From: Phaseolus vulgaris
Lineage: Eukaryota; Streptophyta; Magnoliopsida; Fabales; Fabaceae
NCBI RefSeq assembly: GCF_000499845.2
Contig: NC_023750.2
Coordinates: 31,902,869-31,966,868, forward strand
Direction of reading: 5' to 3'
DNA: 64,000 bases
The notes below the pieces were generated by a model that did no database searches, was not told where the DNA came from, and saw only the letters and a program-made list of their open reading frames with translations. Positions 10,683-20,510 of the stretch are shown piece by piece (the stretch's first letter is position 1; the number at the start of each line of letters is the position of its first letter). The position numbers and the translations under genes were made by a program.

Positions 10683-11506
10683 TGATCTTGCCGGGAACTT
10701 GATTGTCAAAGAACTCGCCACGTCAAACTTGTGCCTTCCGCAAAGAACCCCAAGCGTGCCTGCGAAACACAACAAACGGCGCCTCTAGCGGTCGATTGCA
10801 CTCCGACGCTCAAGTCAGCCACACAAAACCACCAAAGAACTAAGTACGATGAATCTCTGGGAGACTCGTGTGCACTCTGTGATTCTCTCTCTCTCTCTCT
10901 GTTCACAGGTAACTTGTACGAATGAAATCTTTCCTCTGCATGAGCGTGGGGGGCCTTTATATACCCTGCGGCGCGCCTAAGTTAGTTACATACGAAGTAA
11001 CTTCGCATGTTTCTCTCGCTGGATGTCTCGTACAACCTCAGTGTGAATACCAGGTGTGGCCTGGCTAGTGCACGTACCAGGTGTTACCTGCTGTCCCACC
11101 GTGATCACCCCTGCATTGCTCCATGCACGTTATGGGTTAGAGAGCACCAACCACCGACTGGCTGCTAGCTCCCTTAGGCCACTCTCGTGCGCAGTACTAT
11201 GAAGCACCTGATCTTCTCCTTCTTCCACTACTCTGCAGTACAAGACTCATACGCAACACTCTCGCTGGGAATTGCCTCTCGCTCCTAGCTTGCCTGTGCA
11301 TGGCGCGACGACCGATCGTCTCATCTAAACGATGATCGCGCATTCCGTCTGACAACCGACCACCCCCTTTACACCGATCACCCCCGGGTAACCCTCTCAA
11401 CAACACACCCCACATCAGCTTCCCTGGCCCACGCGTGCCACTAAGAACGGTCCACGTGGCTATCTACTGCTGACGTCACCGCCAACCGACCACCGACCGG
11501 ATCACA
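10683..11506 (-). repeat. 5' LTR of the first Tat-type element
   Basis: Nearly identical partner of 621-1442, with about a dozen substitutions and a CT microsatellite two bases longer. A TATATA near 10960 lies in the promoter half. Unusually, the match to the 3' LTR side continues 78 bases beyond the LTR edge, to 11584. Confidence 0.9.
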
Positions 11507-11690
11507 AGCCCCCCAGTCTCGAGCTGTATACTTGTTTTCAGCGATGAGACTAAGTGAGCGTCCTCATCGACCACGTGGCAAGTGTTGTTCTTCCACCGTG
11601 GCTGGTAGCACGATCAAGCCCCCATAAGTCTTCCATCAACTTGTAGTGCCTGATGGGATTAACACGCCATTTTGCGGCCGAGGGCTTTGC
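11507..11690 (-). other. extra retrotransposon internal fragment outside the 5' LTR
   Basis: Bases 11507-11584 repeat 1443-1520, which is the polypurine tract and adjoining internal DNA, although this is the outer side of the 5' LTR. The next hundred bases stay GC-rich and unlike the Harbinger DNA (CGATCAAGCCCCCATAAG). This looks like the truncated 3' internal end of a second copy sharing the middle LTR. Confidence 0.6.
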
Positions 11691-11758
11691 CTGTTCATTA
11701 ATGAAAAGAAATACACTCATAATCATAATTAGTGGTTAATGTATGCGATAAGTGAACA

Positions 11759-12055
11759 TCAAGTTGAATACGTTGCCTTTATCAACGAATCCCACACTTC
11801 ATCCTCGGCCTCGAAAATTTTCGTGCTTGGATTCCAAGCAAAACCACTCAGTCCACTAAATAGATCATGGATCTCACGCCATTTGTCCTTAAGGCTTTTG
11901 TGCCTGTTCTTCACATTATTTTTTGTAATCCCTACCAATTCACTCTGATGTAAGGATTTAACAATTTTTGTGTAACCCTGCGTCGTCCAACTACCATCAA
12001 TGCGGTTACCCATAGATGCCTCATCGATCATGGCATTCAGTAGTCGGTAGTCCAT
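11759..12055 (-). CDS. Harbinger ORF1, Myb/SANT-like DNA-binding protein (partial)
   Basis: Harbinger-type elements need a second protein that binds DNA and helps the transposase. The 98 residues include WTTQGYTKIVKSLHQS, TKNNVKNRHKSLKDKWREI and the WNPSTKIFEAEDEVWDSLIKA block. These are the helices and conserved Trp of the plant Myb/SANT-like (Myb_DNA-bind_3) family. The usual N-terminal SANT Trp region is missing upstream, so another exon or a deletion is likely. The frame stops early at KATYST, near the retrotransposon junction, so the C-terminus may have been lost. It shares strand with the transposase exons just beyond it. Confidence 0.7.
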   Translation of the reverse strand: MDYRLLNAMIDEASMGNRIDGSWTTQGYTKIVKSLHQSELVGITKNNVKNRHKSLKDKWREIHDLFSGLSGFAWNPSTKIFEAEDEVWDSLIKATYST

Positions 12056-12370
12056 TTTTTGTGTTCACGGACAGCTACAGATGACTCTGAAGCAATACCC
12101 TTCCCGTGATCCATGATAAAACCTCATAAAAAATGTTAAACTTTTGCAATAACATAAATAGTTTCTTACGTAAATATTAATAAAGGTGGAATGTCAACAT
12201 TAAACCATGAAATTGTTCTTACAACAATATAAATATAAGTTCACGGATGTTACATAAAATTAATTATTACAATAACCTGTCCACATTTCATTCGCTATAG
12301 TATCCCTAATTTGTGACCCGAGCCTGTAGTCATCCTCACGAGTTTGCGAGTGTGACACATCTATATCTCC

Positions 12371-13720
12371 TTACATCAACTCACGGTCAACTTCTTCCAA
12401 CAGAGAGTCATCATTATCCACCCCGCGAAGAAAGTTATGAAGAATACAACATGCTAAAACAATATCGGTCATAGTGTCCACAGAGTAATGAGGCTCTGTT
12501 CCGCTAGCGATAATTGGAAATCGCTTTTTGAGGACACCAAATGTTCTTTCGATAACATTTCTTAGTGAGGAATGACGATGATTAAACAACTCACGGGCAT
12601 TTTGTGGACCTCTTTGGGAATACTCTTTTAGATGGTATCGAACTCCGCGATATGGAGTTATAACTTGGGTTTTGAGCATAAAACCCGCATCTCCAAGGTA
12701 GTATTTGCCTACAACCATCTATTAATAATTGTTACTTATAAGTGATGTGACCAAATGAATATTTATTGCACTTGTAAACACACTCAACTAACCTTCCGGA
12801 ATGACCAATGGATCGTCTCGTACAAACGCATCCTTCAATATCCTAGAATCAGAGAGGCTGTTCCTTCCCACCCGGCAAGAACATATGTGAATTTCATGTC
12901 AAAATCACAAGCAGCAAATACGTTTTGCGTTGGCCAATCTTTTCTTCCACGAAAACGAGGAGCATCAACTCGGGGGACTTTAACACGGACGTGAGTGCCG
13001 TCTATGGCACCCAAACAATCCTAATACACAACAACTTCACATTTATAAATAACTTGCATTGCATACAACATGAGTTAAATATTTAACTATTGTTTCTCAT
13101 ATTCATACCTTAAAGTATGGGAAAAATCGATTGTTGTTTAAGATATGAGGTTCAACCTCAATCCCAGCTGGTTGAATTAAGAACTCTCCATGCAACATCA
13201 ATATTGCCTTCAAAACATTATGAAAGTGACGAGACATTGTTTCCCCGGACCGATGAAAGAAGAACGAAACACTTCGATTCTTGACGTTATGACCAATGAT
13301 GTGTAAAAATTTAGCCACTTGTTCTTCGACTGTATATCGGAATGCATCTTTAACCATATCCGTTCCTCTTATTCGTTGACATAAATTAATAAATGCTTTC
13401 GGACTCATGCGAATAATGTCACGACATCTTTCAGTATGGACCAAGTACGACATCAATTCTTGTCGACGACTCTCTTTTTGTGGAATAAACTCCGGTATAG
13501 GATTATTTGTCTCTGTTAACACACGCAATACGTTCAATCCATATCCAATCATGCAAAGAATTGTCATTGCTGCTACTTGTGTCCGCAAATTGATTTGCTC
13601 TTGTATTTGTGAAACTAGTGTGAAATCAACACCAACTACATCGAGATTCATGTCATTCATGCTAGACATCTCGACATTTTCGAAATGCATAGACCAATGG
13701 TTATCGTTATCCATGGTCAC
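12371..13720 (-). pseudogene. Harbinger DDE transposase, three exons, frameshifted
   Basis: This is a HARBI1-like (DDE_Tnp_4) transposase. Exon 1 (13720 to about 13107) carries the N-terminal helical region (RDIIRMSPKAFINLCQRI, VEEQVAKFLHIIGHNVKNR) and ends near NNNRFFPYFK. Exon 2 (about 13021-12797) starts after a TTAG acceptor with DCLGAIDGTHVRVKVPRVD, giving the first catalytic Asp. Exon 3 (about 12718-12371) has KYYLGDAGF (second Asp) and [15 protein letters not shown] (Glu). All three catalytic acids are present. A two-base CT insertion near 12862 breaks the frame after AGWEGTAS. The intron between exons 2 and 3 starts with GGTTAG near 12795. The exon edges are my reading, not a prediction run. 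Confidence 0.85.
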
Positions 13721-13740
13721 AAATCCTTGACAATCATATA

Positions 13741-14520
13741 AGTTTAACTATTAGGTCTAAAGAACCACATTTTAGAGAAATAATAATACTCAATTTTTTT
13801 TACTTTTAAAAAAAATTAAAATATTATATATAAACTTTGTAAAGTGTTATAGTTATAGTTGTATTACAAATTCAAAATAATATTTATAAATTTTTTTTTA
13901 CTTGATTTTATAAAAAAATATATTATATATAAACTCTGTAAAGTAATATTTTAAAATATTTAAATACTTTGTATACTTATATTTATTTTATAAATTCAGA
14001 ATAATATTTATAAAATTCTTTTACTTTATTTTAGAAAAAAAAAAATCTTATATGTAGACTATCTATAAAGTAATATTTTAAAATATTTAAATACTTTATA
14101 TACTTATAATTATTTTATAAATTCAAAATAAAATTTATAAAGTCTTTTAGTTGATTTTAGAAAAAAATAAATATTATATGTAAACTATTTATAAAGTAGT
14201 ATTTTAAAATATTTTGCATAATTATAATTATTTTAAAGTCTGTTCAAAATAATATTTATAAAGTTTTTTACTTGATTTTAGAAAAATTTAAAAATTTAAA
14301 TATTTTGTATACTTATAATTATTTTATAAATTTAAACTGACATTTATAAAAAAATTTACTTTATTTAAAAAAAAATATCAGAAAAATTTAAATATTAATA
14401 AGTTTGTTTTAACTACGAGAAAACTCATTCAAACTTTCATTAATGAAATTTCATTAATGCTCATTAATTCTCATCATGATTAAGAAAAAACTTTGAAAAA
14501 TCAAAAGGCATCAGCATTCT
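13741..14520. repeat. AT-rich tandem array inside the Harbinger element
   Basis: A unit of about 120 bases, recognised by AAATTCAAAATAATATTTATAAA, recurs near 13870, 13993, 14117, 14236 and, shortened, 14329. No coding potential. Arrays of AT-rich repeats also accompany the related terminus at 59278. Confidence 0.6.
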
Positions 14521-15299
14521 ATTAACATAAATAAAATAAATTACAAATTCCTTCCCTCCACATTTCATTCTCAGATTTTATTCTCCAAATTCCAAATCTA
14601 TGTATGAAACTTACCTCCAGAAACGTAGAGAAAACGATGCCACCGCGAACCACCAACGACCACCGAGCACCACCAGCGGAACCACCACCCACCACCAGCA
14701 GCGAAACCGTCCACGTCCAACGACCACCAACAACGCCGCCTACGGAACCCACCCACACCTTGCACCTCTGACAACCGCACACCTCCAACACTTACGAACT
14801 TCCGACAACCGCTCACTTCCCACGGTTGTGAACCTCCGACCACCGCGCACATCCACCGCGCACCTCCGATGAGCACCTCCGATTGCTTCTAAGGTTACTC
14901 CCTCAACTCAAAACAAATAACCCTCCTCCACTCCTCTTCCATATTTATCATCCCTCTCATTTATTCATCACCCACACACTTGAACTAATCCACCAAACAA
15001 TGTACGAATCTCTTTGTGCTGTGTTTATGGAGATAGAATCTCATGCGTGAGAATCTTGTGGAGGGAATATTACACTGCATGCTGTTGGCACAACTATGGG
15101 ACGGGCTCTGCTATGGCAAATAGGTGGTAGGTGACTTATGGGTAATTTGGTAAAATCAACATGTTTCTCCCCAAATCTTCTCATCTCAGCACATAAGCTT
15201 ATTTTGCATTCTTCGCTTTTCCTCGCCCTCAATTACCTACAAATTCACAGATACAAACAAACTAAATCTTTCCTTTTCAATCCGGGTGAACAGTAATCA
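14521..15299. other. right subterminal region of the Harbinger element
   Basis: No gene is supported. Bases 14640-14880 are a C-rich low-complexity stretch of CCACCG/ACCACC variants, open in two frames only because of composition. Near 14985-15002, ACTAATCCACCAAACAAT resembles the inverted left terminus and may be an alternative or older end. The remainder shows nothing recognisable. Confidence 0.5.
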
Positions 15300-15320
15300 C
15301 CCGGATACAAACAGAGGCTA
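15300..15320 (-). repeat. right terminal inverted repeat of the PIF/Harbinger element
   Basis: Read on the minus strand this starts GCCTCTGTTTGTATCCGGGT and matches the left end at about 15 of 20 positions. TAA follows it at 15321-15323. Just inside, near 15280-15306, is a short perfect hairpin built from ATCCGGGTGA and its complement TCACCCGGAT. Confidence 0.6.
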
Positions 15321-15410
15321 AGAGAGGAACAAACCAAAACAGAATAGAGTGAGTAGAACAATTTCTAATATGTTATTCATGTAATGAAAAAAGAATAATG
15401 AGGACTATTT

Positions 15411-15812
15411 GTAGGCTATTTCTCCCTCCACCCCGACAAATAACTTCCTGCACCCCTATTATTTTTAAAAAGACCATTTTACCTCTTTTAAAAATACCCT
15501 CTGGATTACTCTTTTCAGAATATTTCTGGAACATACTTTCCAGAATACATTTTATCAATTCTGGATTTACCATTTCGGAAATTAAAAAATATGTTATGAA
15601 AAGAATATTTCAGAATGTTTTTTTTTTCCTTTTGAATTTTCTATTCCGAAAATACATTTTTCTTATAAAACCCTTATTTCAGAAATATTTTTTACTTACA
15701 GAAACCTTATTCTGGAATCATCCATAATTATCAAGGATAATTCTGATATTACATAGAATGTAGAGGTGCAGGAAGAAAAATATAAGGATGCAGGAAATAA
15801 ATACTCCTATTT
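15411..15812. mobile_element. small TIR element, copy 1
   Basis: The left side has CTTCCTGCACCCC, and the right side, inverted, has TTTCCTGCATCC and CTTCCTGCACCTC. The ends are thus long inverted repeats carrying two copies of a TTCCTGCACCCC module. The interior is non-coding and full of TTCCAGAA/TTCTGGAA variants. The same design occurs at 15974-16301 and 18917-19160, so I call it one MITE-like family. Edges are approximate. Confidence 0.5.
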
Positions 15813-15973
15813 GTAAGGGAAAGGAGCCTAAGTAAAAGGGCCTAAAAGGAAAACAAAGATAAACCCAATAAAAAAAGAAAACTACAAAAATAACTTGGAA
15901 AAGGTTAAATGAATTATACAAAAAAGTGAATTTAAGAAATGCCTATTGAATTCAGTCCATCTTGAGTAGATTT

Positions 15974-16301
15974 TAGGATGTTTCTTCCTCCATCCCATCA
16001 AATTTCTTCTGCAGGTAAAATAATTAAAATGTCTCATTTAACTTATTATTATTATGAAAAGTTTTTTTCAGAATATATTCTGAAAATTTTATTTTAAAAT
16101 ATACATTCCAAAACATATATAATATGTTCCATAAAGTTTATTCTAAAAATTTTGTTCTGAAAAATATTTTTCAAAAATATATATCATAAATTCTGAAAAA
16201 TATATCAGAAGTCATTTAAAAAAAAGTGATTTTTTTTTAAAAAAATTGAAGGGCTGCATGCAGAGAGAAATTTGTTGGAATGCAAGAAAAAAAATTCTAG
16301 A
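15974..16301. mobile_element. small TIR element, copy 2
   Basis: The left end TTTCTTCCTCCATCCCATC and the inverted right end (TTCTTGCATTCCAACAAATT) pair up and match copies 1 and 3. The interior again has repeated TTCTGAAAA/TTTTCAGAA segments. No ORF. Confidence 0.45.
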
Positions 16302-17166
16302 TTTTATTTGAGAAGTAAAATAAAAACCTGATTGTTCCGGAATAAAGAGAAGAAAAGAGCAAAAGGGAAATATATAACTTAATGTTCAATCCAACATCAA
16401 ACTACAAAATTTCTATTTTCTATTTATCTTTTACCTTAATTTAACCTTAATTCATGTAATTATCAAATAATTACTATAAAGCTTAGAGAAGTTTTAATTT
16501 GGTTTCATAAAGTTCAAAATAAAAATTTATTTGAGTCAAATTTTTCTATACTTTATCACCTTTTAATTTGCATGCTTTGATTAGAAGAAGAAAAAAAAAA
16601 CCTTACAAAAGCTAGAGAGAAGTAAAAAAATTAAAAATTTAAAAAGATAAAATATTTTGAATAAATAAAAAATGGTTTCGTCGGTGAAAACAGATACATG
16701 CGCATGTACGTCCATTCCTTTATTATAATTACAAATATAATTAAAATTAATTAACATAAATAAAATTAATTAAAAATATTACTAGAATTTATATTAAATT
16801 TATAAAATTTTATACATAAAAAATATTAATAAAAGTGGTTTATAATTATATTGTAGCAATAATTGTAGATTTCTATCAAAACAAAAAGTAAAATTATAGT
16901 AAATAAGTATAAAAAACAGCTATAAAATATTTTAATTTTTATTTAAAAATTATTATTATAATTATACAATAAAAGCAGTTTTAATTTTTACGAGTAGTTA
17001 TTTTAGATAATAGAAATTAAAAAAGTTGGTTAATGAACATAACTGCATAAAGGGTAAAAGAGGTAAAAGAAAGTTACGAAATATAGTACCCATAATTAAT
17101 TGTTATAGATAAAAAAAGTATAATTAAAAATAATTATTATAGAAAAATTAATTAAATAAATATTTT
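16302..17166. other. AT-rich intergenic stretch with a dispersed repeat
   Basis: No gene. Bases about 16840-17095 share clear similarity with 25865-26100 (AAAAAGTAAAATTATA, TATAAAATATTTTA, GGTAAAAGA). This marks an unclassified dispersed repeat of about 250 bases. Confidence 0.5.
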
Positions 17167-17877
17167 TGTTAGAATAAATAATTTTAAATAAAATATTATA
17201 AATGTGATGTGTATTTTTGTATCTCTTTCTTATACCTATCTTTTTATATTCCATTCCCATCTTTTTTATCTTGATGAAATATATATTGGAAGATATTATA
17301 AATACAAAATCCTCAGAGAGAAGAAAACATTCCCTCCAATTCATTATACTTCTTTTGTATTTTGTATTTCTTGATGACATATATATTCGAAGATATTATA
17401 AATACAAAATCCTAAGAGAGAAGAAAACACTCCCTCCAATTCATTATACTTCTTTTGTATTTTGTATTTCTTGATGACATATATATTCAAAGATATTATA
17501 AATACAAAATCCTAAGAGAGAAGAAAACACTCCCTCCAATTCATTATACTTCTTTTGTATTTTGTATTTCTTGATGACATATATATTCAAAGATATTATA
17601 AATACAAAATCCTAAGAGAGAAGAAAACACTCCCTCCAATTCATTATACTTCTTTTGTATTTTGTATTTCTTGATGACATATATATTCGAAGATATTATA
17701 AATACAAAATCCCAAGAGAGAAGAAAACACTCCCTCCAATTCATTATACTTCTTTTGTATTTTGTATTTCTTGATGACATATATATTCGAAGATATTATA
17801 AATACAAAATCCTAAGAGAGAAGAAAACACTCCCTCCAATTCATTATACTTCTTGTGTATTTTGTACTTTTCTCAAG
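17167..17877 (+). repeat. 5' LTR of the decayed copia element, enlarged by a minisatellite
   Basis: The first 100 bases match the 3' LTR. The rest is six near-identical 100-base units where the 3' LTR has only one related segment (TTATTATAAATAC near 23055). The LTR is therefore about 710 bases against about 180 at the other end. Confidence 0.7.
17271..17870. repeat. 100-bp minisatellite, six units
   Basis: Units start TTGATGACATATATATTC at 17271, 17371, 17471, 17571, 17671 and 17771, an exact 100-base period. They differ at only a few positions, and the first and last units are the most divergent, as in arrays that grow from the inside. The short open frames over the array on both strands are repeat artefacts. 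Confidence 0.95.
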
Positions 17878-17879
17878 TT

Positions 17880-17890
17880 TGTATCATAAC
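17880..17890 (+). other. decayed primer-binding site of the copia element
   Basis: TGTATCATAAC aligns with the TGGTATCAGAGC priming site (initiator Met tRNA) of copia elements, differing at three positions. It lies where a primer-binding site should be, just after the LTR. Confidence 0.5.
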
Positions 17891-18399
17891 AGGTCGATCG
17901 TGCCTTGTCTCTCTTTTTCAGGCAAAAGAATTGTCTATTGATAATTGGTTGCATCTGTCCGTCGTTGGAGTTTTGTCCTTTGACGCAAGGCTCAGTGCAA
18001 CCCAAATTCGGTGATTGTGCATCCAAATTCTAACCAACGCTCCATCACACACCATCCAACTATCAAGCTTCCAAATCACCATGTTTAAACTCGTCAAAGT
18101 CTTTTGTGCTCATTTATGTCATTTGTTCTTCGTTGTCTTTTAGCCGTCATTAATTGGTACTGGTCGTGGTTGTTGTAATTTTAATTTTTGATTGATTCTG
18201 CTTCCAATAGGACTTCCTTTACTCAAAATAGGTTGAAGTATGACAGTCAAACACAATCTCTCACTCATTCTATCTTGTCAAATGTGTGCATTCTAAAACC
18301 TTGGTGTTTCAAAGTTCATAGATAACTTATTTTAATGCTTATAATCACATTTATAGTAATGCTTCCTTATTTTCTTCTAATTCTCATCCTAAAATTCCT
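17891..18399. other. unrecognised internal stretch of the decayed copia element
   Basis: This is the position of gag, but no gag motif can be read in any frame. It is probably deleted or decayed beyond recognition. Confidence 0.4.
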
Positions 18400-18730
18400 T
18401 ATTTTATTACTTTAGCCTATGGATCCAAAGTTACTTCTCATGAAGTTGGTCAAGTCTCCCTTTCCTTGTCCTTGAACCTAAAATGTGTTTTTCTTCTCCC
18501 TAATTATCCTTTTAACCTAATTTTCTTAAGTCAATTAACCAAGTTTTAAAATTATTTCATAACCTTTGATACAAATTATTTTGTTATACGTGTGGTACAT
18601 GTTATTGATTGATGAAGGACATGAATATAGATGACTCTACTATCTTGGTACTAGATTGTTAATATCTTATTTAACATCCCCCTATCCTAAGCTTTTGCAT
18701 GACCGCTTAGGCCATATACATTTAGCAAAA
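18400..18730 (+). pseudogene. copia protease/gag pre-integrase remnant
   Basis: Readable blocks are GSKVTSHEVGQVSLS, then LPNYPFNLIFLSQLTK, and LLHDRLGHIHLAK, the His-containing gag pre-integrase motif. Stops occur between them. The reading breaks at 18731 where a hAT-type MITE is inserted and resumes at about 19413. Confidence 0.65.
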
Positions 18731-18731
18731 G

Positions 18732-19412
18732 TAGGAGTGACAATACGAGACATGTCATACAAATTGACCTGCAACTCGCTATGAAAAACGTAGGGTGAAC
18801 TCACTATTTTAGTCCGTTGACCCGTTTAAGCCCTCCCCACATAACCCACAACCCACATGGGCCAAATACGGGCGAGGTGGACCAGTCCGCTAACCTACAT
18901 AATAATAAAAATTATGTTTTATCCTACACCCCTCAAATTTCTTCCTGCACCCCATCAATTCTAGAAATTGAATTATGAAAGCCAAAATAGTTGTTCTAGA
19001 TTTCGGAAGGTAAAATAGTTGTTCCAGAAAGGTTATTTTGGAAATAAATTTCTCTTCTAAGTTTCCATTTCCATAATTGACTTTTTATGTTATTGAAATT
19101 AAATTCCAAAATTGATGAGGTGCAAGAAGAAATGTGATGGGGTGTAGGAAGAAACACCCTAATAAAAAATACAAAATTTCCTTCTCGAGCTTTTGTTTAC
19201 TATATATATTGCAAGTGCATTAATATTTTTTTATTTTTACTAAAAAGTTTAATTTTCTTATGCAAGTAGGCCCGCAGGCCATCCTCTATGCGGGGCGGGC
19301 CAATAGATTCAGCTCGCATTACTTAAGCGGGACGGGTCAACTCGGCCCACATTTTGCGGGCTAATGCGTGGCAAATCAATATAGGGTAGTTTAGCCTGCA
19401 TTGCCACCCCTA
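18732..19412. mobile_element. hAT-type MITE inside the copia element
   Basis: The ends are TAGGAGTGACAAT (left) and ATTGCCACCCCTA (right), variants of the TAGGGGTGGCAA ends common in plant hAT MITEs. Flanks AGCAAAAG (18724-18731) and AGAAAAAT (19413-19420) are a decayed 8-base target duplication (6 of 8). The interior has G/C-rich GCGGGCC-type words and no ORF. Copia integrase-region coding resumes on the far side. A relative is at 61033. Confidence 0.7.
18917..19160. mobile_element. small TIR element, copy 3, nested in the hAT MITE
   Basis: Left end ATCCTACACCCC...CTTCCTGCACCCCATCAATT and the inverted right end TTCCTACACCCC...CTTCTTGCACCTCATCAATT align over about 48 bases with few mismatches. 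The third member of the family also seen at 15411 and 15974, and the best preserved. Confidence 0.65.
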
Positions 19413-20350
19413 AGAAAAATTAAAAATTATGATTCCTAAAGTTAGCAAACGCCAAGTCTTAGAATATGAGTTATGTCAATTGGGAAAACATGTTAAGTTT
19501 TTTTATTTTGAAAAGAATTAAAACAAGAGGAAACTTTATCTGTTTTACAGCTCATTTTGACATTTGGGGTCCAAATTGAGTCACATCTTTAAGTTTCGTT
19601 ATTTTGTCACTTTTATTAATGAATATTCTCATCATACTTGTGTATACTTAAAGAAAGATAGGTATTAAGTTTGGAATATCTTTGAGTCTTTCCTTAATGA
19701 AATTAAAAACCAATTTGGCCAAGTGATCAAGATCTTAAGCAGTGATAATGCCAAATAATATTTTTCTTCTAGTTTTTCACATCTTTTAATTTCACATGAT
19801 ATTTTACATCAATCCACATGTCCTCATACACCTTAATAAAATGATATAGCAAAGAGAAGGAATAAATATTTAGTTGAAATTGCTTGTACCTTATTGATTG
19901 ATGTCAACCTACCTGTCCATCATTGGGTGATGTCATTCTTACTACCTATTATCTTATTAATAGAATGTAGTCTCTTTCTTTGGCCAATAAATTTTCATAT
20001 TCTATTGTGTTTCCAAATGAAACTCTTTTTTCCATTGCTCCTCGAGTCTTTGGTTGTGTGTTTTTTTTGTACATTATATGTCTCTAGGTTTGGAAAAACT
20101 TTCATCCCAAGCTATTAAATGTGTCTTCTTAGGATATTATTGTCTTAAAAAATATTATCCATGTTATTCTTCTCACACTAAAAAAATATTACATGTCTAC
20201 AAAAGTCATGTTTTCTTAAGAAACTCATTTTTTCTTTTCCTCCACACAAGATGTTAACTTTATCCAACATGTGTTATCTATGCCTTTAGTTGAGCCCTTT
20301 ATATATCCAATTCCAAACATTGATCCAACTTCTCCCAATAATATAAATTC
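19413..20350 (+). pseudogene. copia integrase remnant
   Basis: Across shifting frames the plus strand gives LEYELCQLGKHVKF (Cys of the zinc site), FDIWGPN (first catalytic Asp region), an SDNA block near 19742-19755 (second Asp), a CPHTP-like block near 19818, then IDVNLPVHHW and FGCVFFVHYMSLGLEKLSSQ with AIKCVFLGY, the conserved tail. Many stops. Only the order and these blocks support the call. Confidence 0.65.
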
Positions 20351-20359
20351 CTCTCATCA

Positions 20360-20446
20360 ACCCAACCATCAACCTAGACTCAAATGACTAGTCTAATACC
20401 ACAAACCATCAACCTAGACTCAAATGACTAGTCTAATACCACATTA
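20360..20446. repeat. tandem duplication of about 42 bases
   Basis: ACCATCAACCTAGACTCAAA and the bases after it, ending AATACCACA, occur twice in direct succession with no difference seen. A recent local duplication inside the decayed copia element. Confidence 0.85.
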
Positions 20447-20510
20447 TGAGTCATCTTCATCAAATTTTTCACCATTATCGTTCCACACTACAAATCCTAA
20501 TAATGAGGAT

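Larger units (their letters stand above)
621..11506 (-). mobile_element. Ty3/gypsy Tat-type LTR retrotransposon with antisense extra gene
   Basis: A copy-and-paste element read on the minus strand. In its own direction the order is 5' LTR (10683-11506), primer-binding site, gag, protease, reverse transcriptase, RNase H, second archaeal-type RNase H, integrase, an antisense extra gene (2056-4262, plus strand), polypurine tract and 3' LTR (621-1442). The double RNase H and large non-coding 3' region with an antisense ORF point to the Tat branch. The two LTRs differ by about a dozen substitutions and a 2-base CT-repeat change over about 820 bases, so insertion is fairly recent. At least four in-frame stops and several one-base indels break the coding regions. 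No 5-base target duplication was found; see the extra internal-like sequence at 11507-11584. Confidence 0.9.
11..15320 (-). mobile_element. PIF/Harbinger DNA transposon split by a Tat-type LTR retrotransposon
   Basis: A cut-and-paste transposon of the PIF/Harbinger superfamily. Its ends begin GGCTTTGTTTGGAT at 11 and, read inward on the minus strand, GCCTCTGTTTGTAT at 15320; about 15 of the first 20 bases match. Each end is flanked by TAA (8-10 and 15321-15323), the usual target duplication of this superfamily. Inside, on the minus strand, are a Myb/SANT-like ORF1 and a three-exon DDE transposase. Removing the inserted retrotransposon leaves a little over 4 kb, a normal size for an autonomous member. 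The right end is the less certain one, because another end-like sequence lies near 14985-15002. A frameshift in the transposase suggests this copy is inactive. Confidence 0.7.

Noticed and set aside
14522..14876. Gly/Trp- or Thr/His-rich frames on both strands
   Set aside because: Low-complexity CCACCG repeats; no known motif; open in several frames at once.
17096..17889. Several 75-94 residue frames repeating the same sentence
   Set aside because: Each is a read-through of the 100-base minisatellite, whose unit length is not a multiple of three.
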